From Brachycybe producta (taxonomy: Eukaryota > Arthropoda > Diplopoda > Playtdesmida > Andrognathidae): a DNA stretch of 64,000 bases. Of the stretch, positions 10,785 through 21,220 are shown in pieces. The notes under the pieces were generated by a model that was not told where the DNA came from, ran no database searches, and saw only the letters and a list, made by a program, of their open reading frames with translations. The position numbers and the translations under genes were made by a program. Location: assembly GCA_036925085.1 (NCBI GenBank), contig JAUPFP010000020.1:2182001-2246000 (forward strand), given 5' to 3'. The stretch's first letter is position 1. Each line of letters opens with the position of its first letter.

Positions 10785-11690
10785 GCCATATGTCCAATAA
10801 GGCAGTAGGCCAAAAGATGGGCCCCCTAAGAAGTTAGCAGACGAAACTTTAACATAGAACTCTATGGAAAAATCGCTGCACCGGTTGAAACCGGTTGAAA
10901 GAATAAAGAAAAAATGTACGTAGTTTCACATCCATGCATTAGTTTTTTTTTAATATTTCACATTATTTGTTATTTTTGATGTTTTATTCTGAACGTTGCT
11001 GTTAAACCGAAACTTTTAACATGGAAGCCAATGGAGATTTCGGTAAGTCGGTAAGTTCTTTTGCTTATTTCTTGCAAATTACTTGCACAATTATCGTGAC
11101 ATTTTAAAGAAATAAAGATAAAAAAATAGCTAGTTTTATAATTAATCGTTGTTTAATTAAATATTTTTCCTGGTTTTTTTTGTGTTATTCCAAAAATTCA
11201 CTCAAATTATTCAGAATAAAACAATGAAACCAAACAAACAACGAGGGATAATAAGAAACCAATGCTTGATTGTGAAATTACGTACGTTTTTCTTTATTTC
11301 TTTAAAATTTCACAATATTTGTAAAGTAATTTGCAAGAAATAAGCAAAAGAACTTACTGACTTATCGAAATGTCCATTGGCTTCCATGTTAAAAGTTTCG
11401 GTTTAACAGCAACGTTCAAAATAAAACATCAAAATACCAAAACATATGTGAAATATTAAAAAAACTAATGCAAGGATGTGAAACTACGTCCTTTTTTCTT
11501 TATTTTTTTCAAAAATTCACGAAAATTGGGCCAGTAATTTGCGAGAAAACGGAAAAAAACTTACCTGTGCAGCGATTTTTCCATAGAATTAGTTCTATGT
11601 TAAAGTTTCATCTGCTAACTTCTTAGGGGCCATCTTTTGGCCTACTGCCACTAGAGGTGCTTATTGGACATATGGCTCATTCCACATATA
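10785..11690. repeat. Very large fold-back element, about 900 bp
   Basis: AATGAGCCATATGTCCAATA at the left outer end is mirrored by TATTGGACATATGGCTCATT at the right. Pairing continues inward (AGTAGGCCAAAAGATGG / CCATCTTTTGGCCTACT; CATGGAAGCCAATGG / CCATTGGCTTCCATG; GCAAGAAATAAGCAAAAGAAC in both) to a centre near 11200. The right arm has an insertion (CACTAGAGGTGC) near 11650. Arms are about 430 bp. Confidence 0.75.
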
Positions 11691-11750
11691 CTGTACTTCT
11701 GAATATCAATTTCTCAATATTTAAAAAAAATGACGTTTGAAATAGTTAAG

Positions 11751-12070
11751 CCTGGAACACACGCGGAATTCCCGCTCAGAAAATGACAACAAAATATTTA
11801 AATTAAAAAAAAATGTTCAGAAAAAAGTGAACAGAAAGAAAATTCATTAAAAATGAGTTGAAAAGCTCAACATTTTTCCTTTCTCAGAATATTCCGTTCA
11901 AATTCCCACCAATGAAAAAGAGAAGCATGTGACATCACAAAAAAGTAAATTGGAATCCAATTTGGCAATAAATATAATGTTTCTTTTCTTGCTCAATAGA
12001 GGGTCCACAACTTTCCTCATTACTTTTCTGTTTCTAATTCCTTTGCGGAATTCCGCATGTGTGTTCCAGG
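11751..12070. mobile_element. MITE with about 20-bp terminal inverted repeats
   Basis: CCTGGAACACACGCGGAATT at the left faces AATTCCGCATGTGTGTTCCAGG at the right, one small indel. 320 bp, no ORF. Target duplication not clear (TAGTTAAG against CACTAGAG). Confidence 0.6.
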
Positions 12071-12260
12071 CACTAGAGCACAATATTCGAAAAAAGCAGT
12101 TCTCTGTTACAGTGTGCTAGAATCAATGTAAACGGGTATTCAAGATCCCAAAATAGCAGCACATTGCTAGTGTGATAGGGGGTTTTCACTAGCAACTTTC
12201 GATGCAATAAAACTTGCAATGTGACATGCAATTTCAATGTTTATAGCGTGATATGACGTG

Positions 12261-12748
12261 CAGTGTTGGGGAAATGCTTTCAAAAAGTATTTTAAATAAA
12301 ATACAAAATAGTTTCATGAAAATGTATTTAAATTAAAATACAAAATACAAATTTTAACTTTTATTTAAAATACAAAATACTTTCAAAAAAGCATTTAAAA
12401 TACTAAAATATTTACTTCATCTTATATGTCTTGAGGAGTAATTACTGTTGAAAGCATTTACCACTTGATCTATTCCTTCTTGGAATTACTGTCAAAGCTG
12501 TATTTGAGAACAACCTTTCAACATGGGTCAATGAAGGTAAAGTTAGTTGCATTCAATTTCATGAAGGGAGGAGCCTTGAAGTTTGGAAACCGGTGCAATA
12601 CTCTGACTTATAACATTCGTTTTTCTTCAATGTAACGAAGGCATTCCAACTTAACTTTGTAAAAGTTTGGCTAAAGGAAAAAAATAATATTTTGAAAGTA
12701 ACAATTTTTTTAAAATAGTATTTGTGTAGTAATTAAAATACTAAAATA
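12261..12748 (+). mobile_element. hAT-like element fragment with AAATACAAAATAC modules
   Basis: Starts CAGTGTTGGGGAAATGC and continues with repeated TTTAAAATACAAAATAC motifs. Similar motifs recur at 12715-12748 before an LTR begins. The start looks like a hAT terminus; no transposase and no confirmed 3' terminus. Confidence 0.35.
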
Positions 12749-13500
12749 TGTAACACCCTGTATTTCAACTTTTCTGTATTACCATAGATGAACTTCAGTG
12801 GGAATCACTAGCAAACCGTAGAGCTGAACAAAGCCTTGCCCTTCTTGAATGCTTGCTAGTTCCAGACAACAAATCATTGTTAAATGGAATTCTTACTAGA
12901 AACCCCCATATATCTGAAACGCCTTCCAAACCCGTGATACCCACAAAGGCCACCAAACCCACAAGGCCCACCAGACCCACGAGGCCCTCCAGGCCCATAA
13001 AGCCTACCAGGCCCATAAAGCCTACCAGGCCCACAAAGCCCACCAGGCCCATGGGCCTTTAACATAAAAAAGCCCACTGGCCCATGGGCTTTATGCAGGT
13101 ATCTACTATGGAATGCTCTTCCCACACATAGTTTTGTTTTAGGATGAGTTCAATTCGACGATGATAGTTATGTCTCGTCTCAGTGACAACCATTTGTGAT
13201 TGGGAATTGTTCCCCCCTGCCACATGGCTCTCGAGCTGATTGCAGGTATACTTGATTGAATTGAATTGAATAGCCTTGGGGTCCCTCGTACCCCAAGTGC
13301 TGCATTTCCGCCTCTTTCGTTACCCTTCAAGACCCCAAAGTATAAAGTCACATCCTGGTTCCCGTATCGGCGGATAGATACTTGCCAATTTATGATCCCT
13401 AAGGCATGGGTGCACCGATGTAGGTGCACACAGGCCCTAGGTATAAATATCCGTCTTGGTCGATTCGTGGTCCATTCTCTGATATCGAAATATGAAACGT
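12749..13500 (+). mobile_element. LTR of the 1055/19048 family, interrupted by a LINE fragment
   Basis: TGTAACACCCTGTATTTCAA at 12749 is the LTR start. The LTR text resumes near 13270 (GGGGTCCCTC..., then GACCCCAAAG, TATCGGCGGATAGATAC, CACAGGCCCTAGGTATAAAT at 13425-13446) and fades after GATATCGAAATATGAAA. The interruption is 12781-13268. The 3' third is missing or unrecognisable. Confidence 0.6.
12781..13268 (+). pseudogene. CR1/Rex-type LINE 3' fragment in an LTR
   Basis: The frame opening at about 12786 reads DELQWESLANRRAEQSLALL, the post-RT 'LxWxxLxxRR' region of CR1-superfamily LINEs. It is followed by a proline-rich segment that is really an expanded ACCAGGCCCA-type tandem repeat (12945-13060). 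Next comes a TATGGAATGCTCTTCCC segment (the WNALP motif) in another frame, then a TTGAATTGAATTGAATAG tail. This tail marks the 3' end and the insertion boundary. Confidence 0.5.
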
Positions 13501-13661
13501 CTAAGCAACGCCACACTTGTAAAACTTGTTTGAAAACTTGATTGGATCGAACTAGGTTGTACAGTGTGATATAGCAGTTTATTACAAAGTTCTAGTTGAA
13601 AGTCACATCACAAGCATTGCAAGTTGAATTGCATCAAAAGTTGCATAGTGTGATAGGGGCC

Positions 13662-14055
13662 AGAGTAGCCAATATCATCTTGTTTCATTTCATAGATTTC
13701 AAATTAATTTTTACAACCTTTTCAATATAGACTTATATAGTTCACAACTTTTCAAAAATTTCATGAAATATTTCAACAAAATAGATTTCACCAAATTGTC
13801 CCATCACTACCTACAGTAATTATGGGTGTATTTTTTTAAAACCCAGTATACAATTTGAATCACAACCAGATTAACGAGGCATGGGGCGGGCAACGGTTTT
13901 TAAGTTTTCGTTATTTTTCAACTTTTCTTTCCTTTACAAATACTCGAATGTACCTTAGTACTGCATTCAGAGCCGGATTTTCTTCATTTACACCCTGTAC
14001 ACATTATACACACGAGTTAAATGAATTAAAATTAAATGTGTTTAGGTGAATTATA
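13662..14055. other. Unassigned AT-rich spacer
   Basis: No ORF, repeat or motif that I recognise on either strand. Confidence 0.4.
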
Positions 14056-14420
14056 CGGAATCCAGTTAAGGACATGAATCAAATAAAAATTGACTTTATT
14101 ATTAATATTTCAAATTGAAATACTAAATCAATATTTTGTCAATAGTTTATATAGTATATTATATTTAAGTATTTACTCAATATTTTCAGATTATTAAATG
14201 AATAAATTGAATTCGACATATTGTTTGTTTGCTCTTCACAAGGCTCTGTATGAAGACATTATCAGGTGTGTACTAGGTATAAAGGGCGACAGTAATTTAT
14301 ATCACTTTTGTTTAAAATGTAATTTTGCCACTTGTTGCATAAGAGATCAATTAATACAATTAAATAAAAGTCCTAAAAATATCACCATTTTTTCTTATTC
14401 TCATTTTTCACTTAGTTTTA
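14056..14420 (+). repeat. Palindromic element P, left half
   Basis: Begins TATACGGAATCCAGTTAAGG and contains GAATTCGACATATTG (14210) and CACAAGGCTCTGTATGAAG. The same sequence is found, split, at 57135-57220 and 63623 onward, and inverted at the right window end (ACTGGATTCCGTATAATT). Only one half is present here. Confidence 0.5.
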
Positions 14421-14455
14421 ATTGATATCTATAGCATATGGAATATACAATAGCA

Positions 14456-15728
14456 CAACAGGGACGGCCAACACGTCGATTCGCGAACTACTGGTCGATC
14501 GCGAGATCATTTTTAGTCGATCGCAAACGTTTCGTGAATTGGTAAAAGTATTAATTTCAAAAATTATTCGCAATTATTCATAAAATATTCAAATTGTGTA
14601 ATTTACCTCAAACACATGCAAAAAATACACAGGGTCTACATACGGGGGGGGGGGGGGAATCAATGACATAAGTACGGCTTCCAGTAACAAATTTTGGAGG
14701 AAGAAATTTTAAATTTTAAAGTAGATCGTACGGAGCCCTGTTGAGGACATGGAAAAAATTTTATCTTGTCCGGACGAGATGCTATAAGTCGTCCGGACGA
14801 GATACAGTGTACTAAGTCGGGTCTGGATGAAAAGATGAACATTGTAGGGTAACTCTAAACCCCGAAATAGAATGCATATAGAATAGGATGAACACTATAC
14901 TTTTTTTCAGATTCTATTTTTAAACAAGGTTCAAAATCGTTCGTTTTTTTAACTCCATGTTAAATCCCATTGGCCCAAAACCGTCCCACAAACATTTGAA
15001 AAACTCTCGTTAAAAACGATTTAGAACAATAACAACAAATTAGCACATGCTTTCAATGCATTGGCTTCACGATGTTTCCTTTTTAGAAATTTTGAAAAGG
15101 CCCTTCTATTTTTTTTAATAACGTTTAAAATCGTACATTGTTTAACTCCATGTTAAGTCCCATAGGACAAAAACACCTTCCAACAAACGTTAGAAGAACT
15201 CCGATTAAAAACGACTTAGAACAATAACAAAATAATTAGCACGTGCATTAATCTATTGGCTTCACGAAGTTTTCTTTTTATAAGCTTAGCACGCGAAATT
15301 ATTTTTCTAGTAATTATAATGTGACTTGAAACCTGGAGAAAAAACGTTAAAACCGTTTTTCAATCAAAAACGATCGCAGCGCCTACATTCGGAAAAAAAT
15401 TGAACTAAACGCTGTATCTAGGCTCTTAAAGGGGGTCTGGGGGCACAGAACTCCAGAATGTAAAAAAAAAATAACATGATTTAATTTAAAAAATGGTTAT
15501 GTTGTTCTGCACCCATGTTAGTACAGTGTTCAGCACAATCTATAAGCATTTTGTTTCAAGTTTTAAGAGTTACCCTACGATATTCATCCATTCATCCTAA
15601 CCCGACTTACTATCTCATCCGGACGAGATAAAAAAATATTCCATGTCCTCAACAGGGTTCCGTAAGATTGCTAGGAGTTGAGAGAGATAAAAAAGTAGAT
15701 TTCAGTCCGAATCAAGTTGGCCACCCTG
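14456..15728. mobile_element. hAT-like fold-back element
   Basis: Ends are CAGGGACGGCCAACACG (14459) and AGTTGGCCACCCTG (to 15728). CAATAGCA occurs at 14448-14455 and at 15729-15736, so an 8-bp duplication is likely, with three extra bases before CAGGG. Subterminal blocks pair as well (CCTGTTGAGGACATGG / CCATGTCCTCAACAGGG; GTCCGGACGAGAT / CATCCGGACGAGAT). Internally it holds two imperfect copies of an ACTCCATGTTAAATCCCAT segment also found in the TTAA MITEs. A poly-G run lies at 14645-14657. Confidence 0.6.
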
Positions 15729-15782
15729 CAATAGCATATGGTACAACAATCACCACTTGCTTGAAGATTCCTCCATGGGTGT

Positions 15783-16425
15783 TTTCCGTATAGCTGACTA
15801 AACTAAACTAAGCTAAACTTTAACAAAACAATTACCCAAAGCTTCAAAACCAACATAGCATATGGTAAACTAAGTTAAGCTAAGCCAAGCTTAAAACAAA
15901 CTAAGCCAAGCTTAAAACAAACTATGCAAAGCTTAAAACAAACTATGCAAAGCTTAAAACAAACTATGCAAAGCTTAAAACAAACTATGCAAAGCTTAAA
16001 ACAAACTATGCAAAGCTTAAAACAAACTATGCAAAGCTTAAAACAAACTATGCAAAGCTTAAAACAAACTATGCAAAGCTTAAAACAAACTATGCAAAGC
16101 TTAAAACAAACTAAACAAAGCTTAAAAAAAACTAAACAAAGCTTAAAACAAACTAAACAAAGCTTAAAACAAACTAAACAAAGCTTAAAACAAACTAAAC
16201 AAAACTTAAAACAAACTAAACAAAGCTTAAAACAAAGCAAAGCTTAACATAAACTACGCAAAGCTTAAAACAAACTATGCAAAGCTTAACATAAACTACG
16301 CAAAGCTTAACATAAACTACGCAAAGCTTAACATAAACTACGCAAACCTTAAACCAAACTACGCAAAGCTTAACATAAACTACGCAAAGCTTAAAATAAT
16401 CTAAGCAAAACTTAAAACAAACTAA
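15783..16425. repeat. 21-bp satellite array (CAAACTATGCAAAGCTTAAAA)
   Basis: About 30 units, very regular from 15910 to 16130, then TAAAC, TACGC and other variants. It is degenerate at the left (CTAAACTAAACTAAGC). Because 21 is a multiple of three, both strands stay open for over 100 codons. Those frames are repeats, not genes. Confidence 0.85.
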
Positions 16426-16639
16426 GAGAATTAATATATCTACTCAGAAAACGAGTTTATCATTTTCGAAGTTTAATAAAAATTTTAATGTCTTAGCTAG
16501 TATATGTTTCAATTTCTGTAGACACATTGCGATACGTTTTAGTAAATTCCAAAAATTTCAATTTCGTTGCTTTTAGTGTCACTGAGATAAGTCTAAACAT
16601 TTTTTTTTAAAAAATGAACTTCCTATTGACGCCACCTAA

Positions 16640-16795
16640 TTAGGGTAAAATGTCCTTTTAAGGCAATGGTTTTAGGGTAAATGTCCCTTGAGAGCAAGTG
16701 TCTTTAGAGCAAATGTCCCTTTAGGACAAATGGCTTTCGGGCAAGTGTCCACGGAACAAGTGTCTTTAGGGCAAATGTCCCACGCCCGCTTTTTT
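16640..16795 (+). repeat. Fragment of the AGGGCAAATGTCCCTTT minisatellite
   Basis: Degenerate units (TTTAGGGTAAATGTCCC, TTTAGGACAAATGG, TTTAGGGCAAATGTCCC) of the family that forms the arrays at 22030-23285 and 53384-54760. Confidence 0.65.
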
Positions 16796-17148
16796 CTGAC
16801 TTTTTAATGGGAGTTGAATTATAGTTCCGATAATTGCTATACTACTGTAATAATAACAATATGCAACAATAAAATTGTTCCGCGAAACTATTACAAAATC
16901 CAAGTGTTGCCTAGCAAGCAAACAACCTGTATCAAACAAAAACGATTCTCAATTGTAGCTGCAAAAATTTCATACAAACATTCTTACAGATTATCCACAA
17001 ACGTAAATTTAAGCTTCACGTCAAACATCTCTATTGATGGAATATAAGAGCTAAGGATTATAACCAACGCTTACCCAAGTAGTATGGACGCAGCCTCTGG
17101 AACACGATAGACCTACGAAATACAAAAAAAAATTATATATATAAAGCC
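16796..17148. other. Unassigned spacer
   Basis: No supported feature. A 77-codon frame at 16814 has no recognisable motif. Confidence 0.4.
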
Positions 17149-17152
17149 TTAA

Positions 17153-17885
17153 GAGCCTAGATACACGTCCTCCATCTTGTTGTTTTAAGCAGACGACAAC
17201 GAGACAAATGAGTGTGACTATATGGTGTTACTAAACTTGCAAGAAATAGTCTCACAATGGCTCAATTAAAATACAGAAAAGTTCAAAATGCAATAAAAAG
17301 TATTGTTCTTTAAGTGTTTCGCTTCATATAAATTTTGAAAAGGGCCTTCTATTTTTAAACAAGGCTCAGAACTTCAGAATCGTTCGTTTTTTAACTCCTT
17401 GTTAAATCCTCCCATAGGACCAAAAAACCGTCCTGCAAACATTTGAAGAACTCTCGTTAAAAACAATTTAGAACCATAACAAAAAAAGTTACCACGTGCT
17501 TTTCATGTATTGGCATCACAATGTTTTCTTTCTTTTTATAAACTTTGAAAAGGACCTTCTATTTTTAATAACGTTTAACGTCATACGTTTTTTTTAACTC
17601 CATGTTAAATCCTATAGGACCAAAAAAATCCTCCCACAAACATTTACAGAACTCTCGTTAAAAACGACTTAGAACAATAATAAAAAAAAATATCACGCGC
17701 ATTAATGTATTGGCTTCACGATGTTTTCCTTTTAAAAAGCGTAGCACATGAAATTATTTTTCTATTAATTTGTTATGTGACTTCAAACCTGGAAAAAACA
17801 CACGTTAAAAGCCATTTTTAAATCAAAAAAGATCGCAGCGCATATAGTCGGAGAAATTTTGAATTAAATGGTGTATCTAGGGCTC
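17153..17885. mobile_element. MITE with TTAA target duplication (piggyBac-like)
   Basis: GAGCCTAGATACAC at the left faces GTGTATCTAGGGCTC at the right, flanked by TTAA at 17149-17152 and 17886-17889. The TTAA duplication and 14-bp inverted repeats are piggyBac-type features. The inside repeats an ACTCCxTGTTAAATCC / ATGTATTGGCxTCAC segment twice, shared with 14900-15300 and 49790-49890. Confidence 0.7.
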
Positions 17886-17889
17886 TTAA

Positions 17890-18289
17890 TAGCATCAAAG
17901 ATGTTAAGAATTAATACTTCTTATCATATATTGCAATGCTTCCTCTCTAAAAAAAATATCAAATTTCAAAAGTGTCAAATCCATTTCATTCATAAACTAA
18001 CAATTCACTTTTCTTGTAGATTAAACTGCAACATCACATTAAATCTAATAGCTCAATTAATCTTAATTTTCAAACCCCCTTTCGCCTGCAAGTTCTTCAT
18101 GTTCGTTACCCAGTAGTCGCAAGTCTGTTTGCGCTGATTAGCTTCCTTTTACGATAAAAATAAGCGAGTGGCTGAAATTAGTTATTGGGCTTCCAAATTT
18201 AAAGATCGTAGAAAAAAAGTCCTTTATAAAATAGGCATTTATAAAGTGAATCAACGAAGTATATTCAACCGCCGACGGCAAAGACATTG
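17890..18289. other. Unassigned spacer
   Basis: AT-rich, no supported gene or repeat. An 82-codon frame (17868-18116) starts in the MITE and shows no domain. Confidence 0.35.
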
Positions 18290-18405
18290 GAGAGATGGAG
18301 GCTAGCAAAGTTCGAGCTAATGAAGCGACCGATGTGTAGTTTCCGAGAACATTCGTGCACAGAGGGAGGGATAGAGAGAGTCAGCTTTTAGCAAATTATA
18401 TTAGA
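18290..18405 (-). mobile_element. Helitron-like family Z, 5' tip fragment
   Basis: GTAGTTTCCGAGAACATTCG then AGAGGGAGGGATAGAGAGAG and TTAGCAAATTATATTAGA match the 5' tips at 3405 and 63622. The terminus is at 18405, followed by T. Confidence 0.5.
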
Positions 18406-18439
18406 TTAGATAGATGATTAGAACTAAACTGTCCCTTGA

Positions 18440-19700
18440 TCTGTTAGTTCTGGGGCGATCTTCCTTCTTCCCTTTTTGGTTTCTGCATGGTTATGGTTGA
18501 CTGTAGTCAAATTCAAACTACAGGTTGTAGAGGCAGTATAATCTTTTTGGCTAGTTCTGGCTTGTAGCCACGGACGAAGGGCATATCCACCATCATCCAG
18601 CTATGAGCTGGAGACACATTCCTCGACATCTTTTTTGGGAGTTCGGTTAGCACTTTCGGAACATCAGTTGGGGTCTGGCCTCTTGATTTGAGGTCTGGCC
18701 TTCTCTTATTTTGGTTTCAGATCCATTTAGCTATCACCCATCTATCTGCATGTTTTCTGCCTCTTGTTTGTCTTCGACAATTGGACCAACAATATTCTGC
18801 TGGCAAGCAGCAATCAATATCACTGCCGGGCAGAATATTGATTTTATTATGCTGAGTGATTATGTTAGATCCTAGTCTGGTCTCATAAATGTCTAGATCT
18901 GGGTTGCCTAAAATTTGGAGGTGGTGTTCGCATTAGCAGCACAAAGCTGGCCACTAGATCATGCTCCGAATCAGGACTCTCTTCACGTCTTTTTGTACTT
19001 CTTTTGATGTTTAGGCTGGGCATTGCTGCTGGAAACTCCTTTTGCAGTGTAACACCCTGTATTTCACCACTCCGTCCCTCCCCTAGCCTGGGGGTTTCTG
19101 GGGATCTAAGGAACATATTTCCGTCCTTCCGTTCCCTCTAGGAGACCCCAAAGCTGCAAGACACATCCTGGTTCCGGTATTGGCGGATGGTTACCCATCG
19201 AAGCATGGTCCCTAGGGCATGGGCACACCCGGAAAGGTGTACACAGGCCCTGGGTATAAAATACCATGTTTTCATATATTCTGGGTCCATTCTCTGATAT
19301 TGAAACTATGAAGTAATCTCATTCAATGGTCCAGTGGCGAAGAGCACCCCACAGTAACTACTCTTCTCTGTCTAATGTATGTTAATGGTTTGGGTGCATT
19401 AAATAAGTGATCGTCAACCTGCATACGTTTCGCCTGTATCATTATTCTTTTCCAACAACGTCGATGTACAGAAATATCTAGGAGGACGACCCCGGCACCA
19501 GCAGGACTCAGGTAGAATAATACCAACTCTCTCAACGAACAGCGGTATCCGCTCTAGTCGAGAGAGTCTACAACCTGAGCCCCGTAACAAGAGCTCTACA
19601 TTGTTACAGCAGCAATGACGACATTTCTTCTTGTAGCTCCATCTTTTCATCTTTCTTCTTCTCACCAAAAAGTGGAGAAATCCATAAAAACGAAGGCATA
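18440..19700 (-). pseudogene. Decayed coding fragment of unknown origin, split by a solo LTR
   Basis: On the minus strand a frame running in from about 19690 (EKKKDEKMELQEEMSSLL) stops at the LTR. It resumes in frame on the other side with QKEFPAAMPSLNIKRSTKRR and a longer stretch to a stop at 18883. Further downstream more codon-like text with stops (SRNVSPAHSWMMVDMPF) continues to about 18520. I recognise no domain. It may be a processed or transposon-derived gene; it is not intact. Confidence 0.35.
19048..19608 (+). mobile_element. Solo LTR with 4-bp target duplication GCAG
   Basis: 561 bp, TGTAACACCCTG to CATTGTTACA, aligning by eye along its length with 1055-1613. A TATAAAAT box lies near 19254. 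GCAG precedes (19044-19047) and follows (19609-19612) the LTR, so it inserted and recombined to a solo LTR in place. Confidence 0.85.
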
Positions 19701-20381
19701 AAAGTGTGGCATCTGCTTAAAAATAAACTTTTTCTAACTTAACACTATTTCTTATTAAAAACTTTCCAAAAAACTTTCGACAGCATCCACTATCAATTAA
19801 TACAAAATGGTGGATGCCTCTTCACATGGTGCTTTGGGGTTACCAGGCTCAGGGTAGGGAGAGCTAGGGCATCATAAATTTTATCTTCTTTTCTCTTCTC
19901 ACCAGGCAGCACTACAAAACGTGGCACATTTGAAATTCTGGTGCCTCTGGATTTAATTTTGATGTTTCTGGTTCAAATTTAGTCGTTTTCACACCAAATT
20001 TTTTTATGTTGCTGGTGCATTATTTTTTTTGCATAATTTCTCTTTTCATGTTTACGTGTTTTCACACAGGAATCCAAGGGAACTTTTTTTAGTAGTTTTC
20101 TTGGGCCTGTGGGAGCCTTGCCCCAGGTGTGCTATGGCGATGTCTTCAAACTCTTTGATATATAGAAGGATGTTTTTGAGCAAGTGTACTTCGGGAAGCC
20201 TTAGAGTGGATACATTTAGTTCTTTTTAAAATGACATATTGGGAAACTATTGGGAAATCCGCCCGTGCACCACACTGCACATTAGCTTATGACCTAACAT
20301 ATTGTATTTTACAAGGGTGACTCACTGACAGTCATTCTAAGTGGTTGGTGATCAAAGGAAAGAGCTGCAATATTACTTTTT
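19701..20381. other. Unassigned spacer
   Basis: T-rich sequence with one 66-codon frame at 20029; no motif, repeat pair or splice structure that I can support. Confidence 0.35.
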
Positions 20382-20385
20382 TTAA

Positions 20386-21216
20386 GAGCCTATATGTGTG
20401 ACGCCATTTTGAATATTAGCAGATGACAATTATAGTTCAACTTTTCGCCATTAGTGGCGCCCCACAGCTAAGCCATTGAAACCAATGAGAAAGAGAAATT
20501 CCTATTTTAAAAATACATGGTTCAGGCAAATGTTTTGTTTTCTGCAACGAAAATTGTTATTTTCAAAATTCAAATTGCAATATGTACATAACAATATTGC
20601 TCATCTAGTGATACGTTGGTACAAATTTATAATTAGTTTTTCTATTTTTAATTTCGCTTAAAATCTCGTATTTTTAGCCCATGTTAAATTCCTATTTAAA
20701 AATACATGGTTCACACAAATGTTTTGTTTTCTGCAACAAAAATAGTGATTTTCAAAATTCAAATTGCAATATGTACATAACAATATTGCTCATCTAGTGA
20801 TACGTTGGTACAAGTTTATAATTAGTTTTTCTATTTTTAATTTCATTTTAAAATCTCGTATTTTTTTAGCTCATGTTAAATCCCATAGGCGACAAACGCT
20901 CCTCGTTTATACATTTTATAGGATCTAAATTTCCCACTAACCATAAGTTTCATGATACCCTAAAATTTGACCACTAATTGTATACGATTCAATTTACTCA
21001 CCATTGTAGATCAAAAGTTGCTCTTCCTTTTTTCAGTAGTGCATATTTACCAAAAAAAGAGTCGTTATTAAAATATACCCACTTTTATCCATCGATAAGA
21101 GAGAAAATGGCGGACAAAAGTGTATCAAAATTGATTTTTTTGCCACATGTTGACGTCACAGCTACGGAAGCGCCTACATGCGAAGATTTTTGTAAGTTTT
21201 TTTTCACTGTAGGCTC
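20386..21216. mobile_element. MITE with TTAA target duplication, carrying a 190-bp tandem duplication
   Basis: GAGCCTATATG at the left faces CACTGTAGGCTC at the right with TTAA on both sides (20382-20385, 21217-21220). It shares only the outer GAGCCTA with 17153-17885, so it is a relative rather than a copy. Inside, 20496-20890 is duplicated. Confidence 0.65.
20496..20890 (+). repeat. Two tandem copies of a roughly 190-bp unit
   Basis: ATACATGGTTCxxxCAAATG, CAAATTGCAATATGTACATA and CTAGTGATACGTTGGTACAA occur twice in the same order with only scattered differences; second copy from about 20690. Confidence 0.8.
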
Positions 21217-21220
21217 TTAA

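Larger units (their letters stand above)
12177..13661. mobile_element. Old TIR element split by three later insertions
   Basis: The left end (AGCAACTTTCGATGCAATAA, then AACTTGCAATGTGACATG) is repeated inverted at the right (GTCACATCACAAGCATTGC, then GCATCAAAAGTTGCATAGTG...GGGGCC). GTGATAGGGG occurs at both edges. Between the arms sit a hAT-like end (12261), an LTR (12749) and, within that, a LINE fragment. Confidence 0.45.

Noticed and set aside
12795-13125. Collagen-like GLVG/GPGG minus-strand frames
   Set aside because: Shadow of the ACCAGGCCCA-type repeat in a LINE fragment; no Gly-X-Y run of real collagen.
15875-16247. Overlapping open frames on both strands of over 100 codons (MQSLKQT and CFKLCIV repeats)
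   Set aside because: Both follow from the 21-bp satellite period; no start context, no homology, pure repetition.
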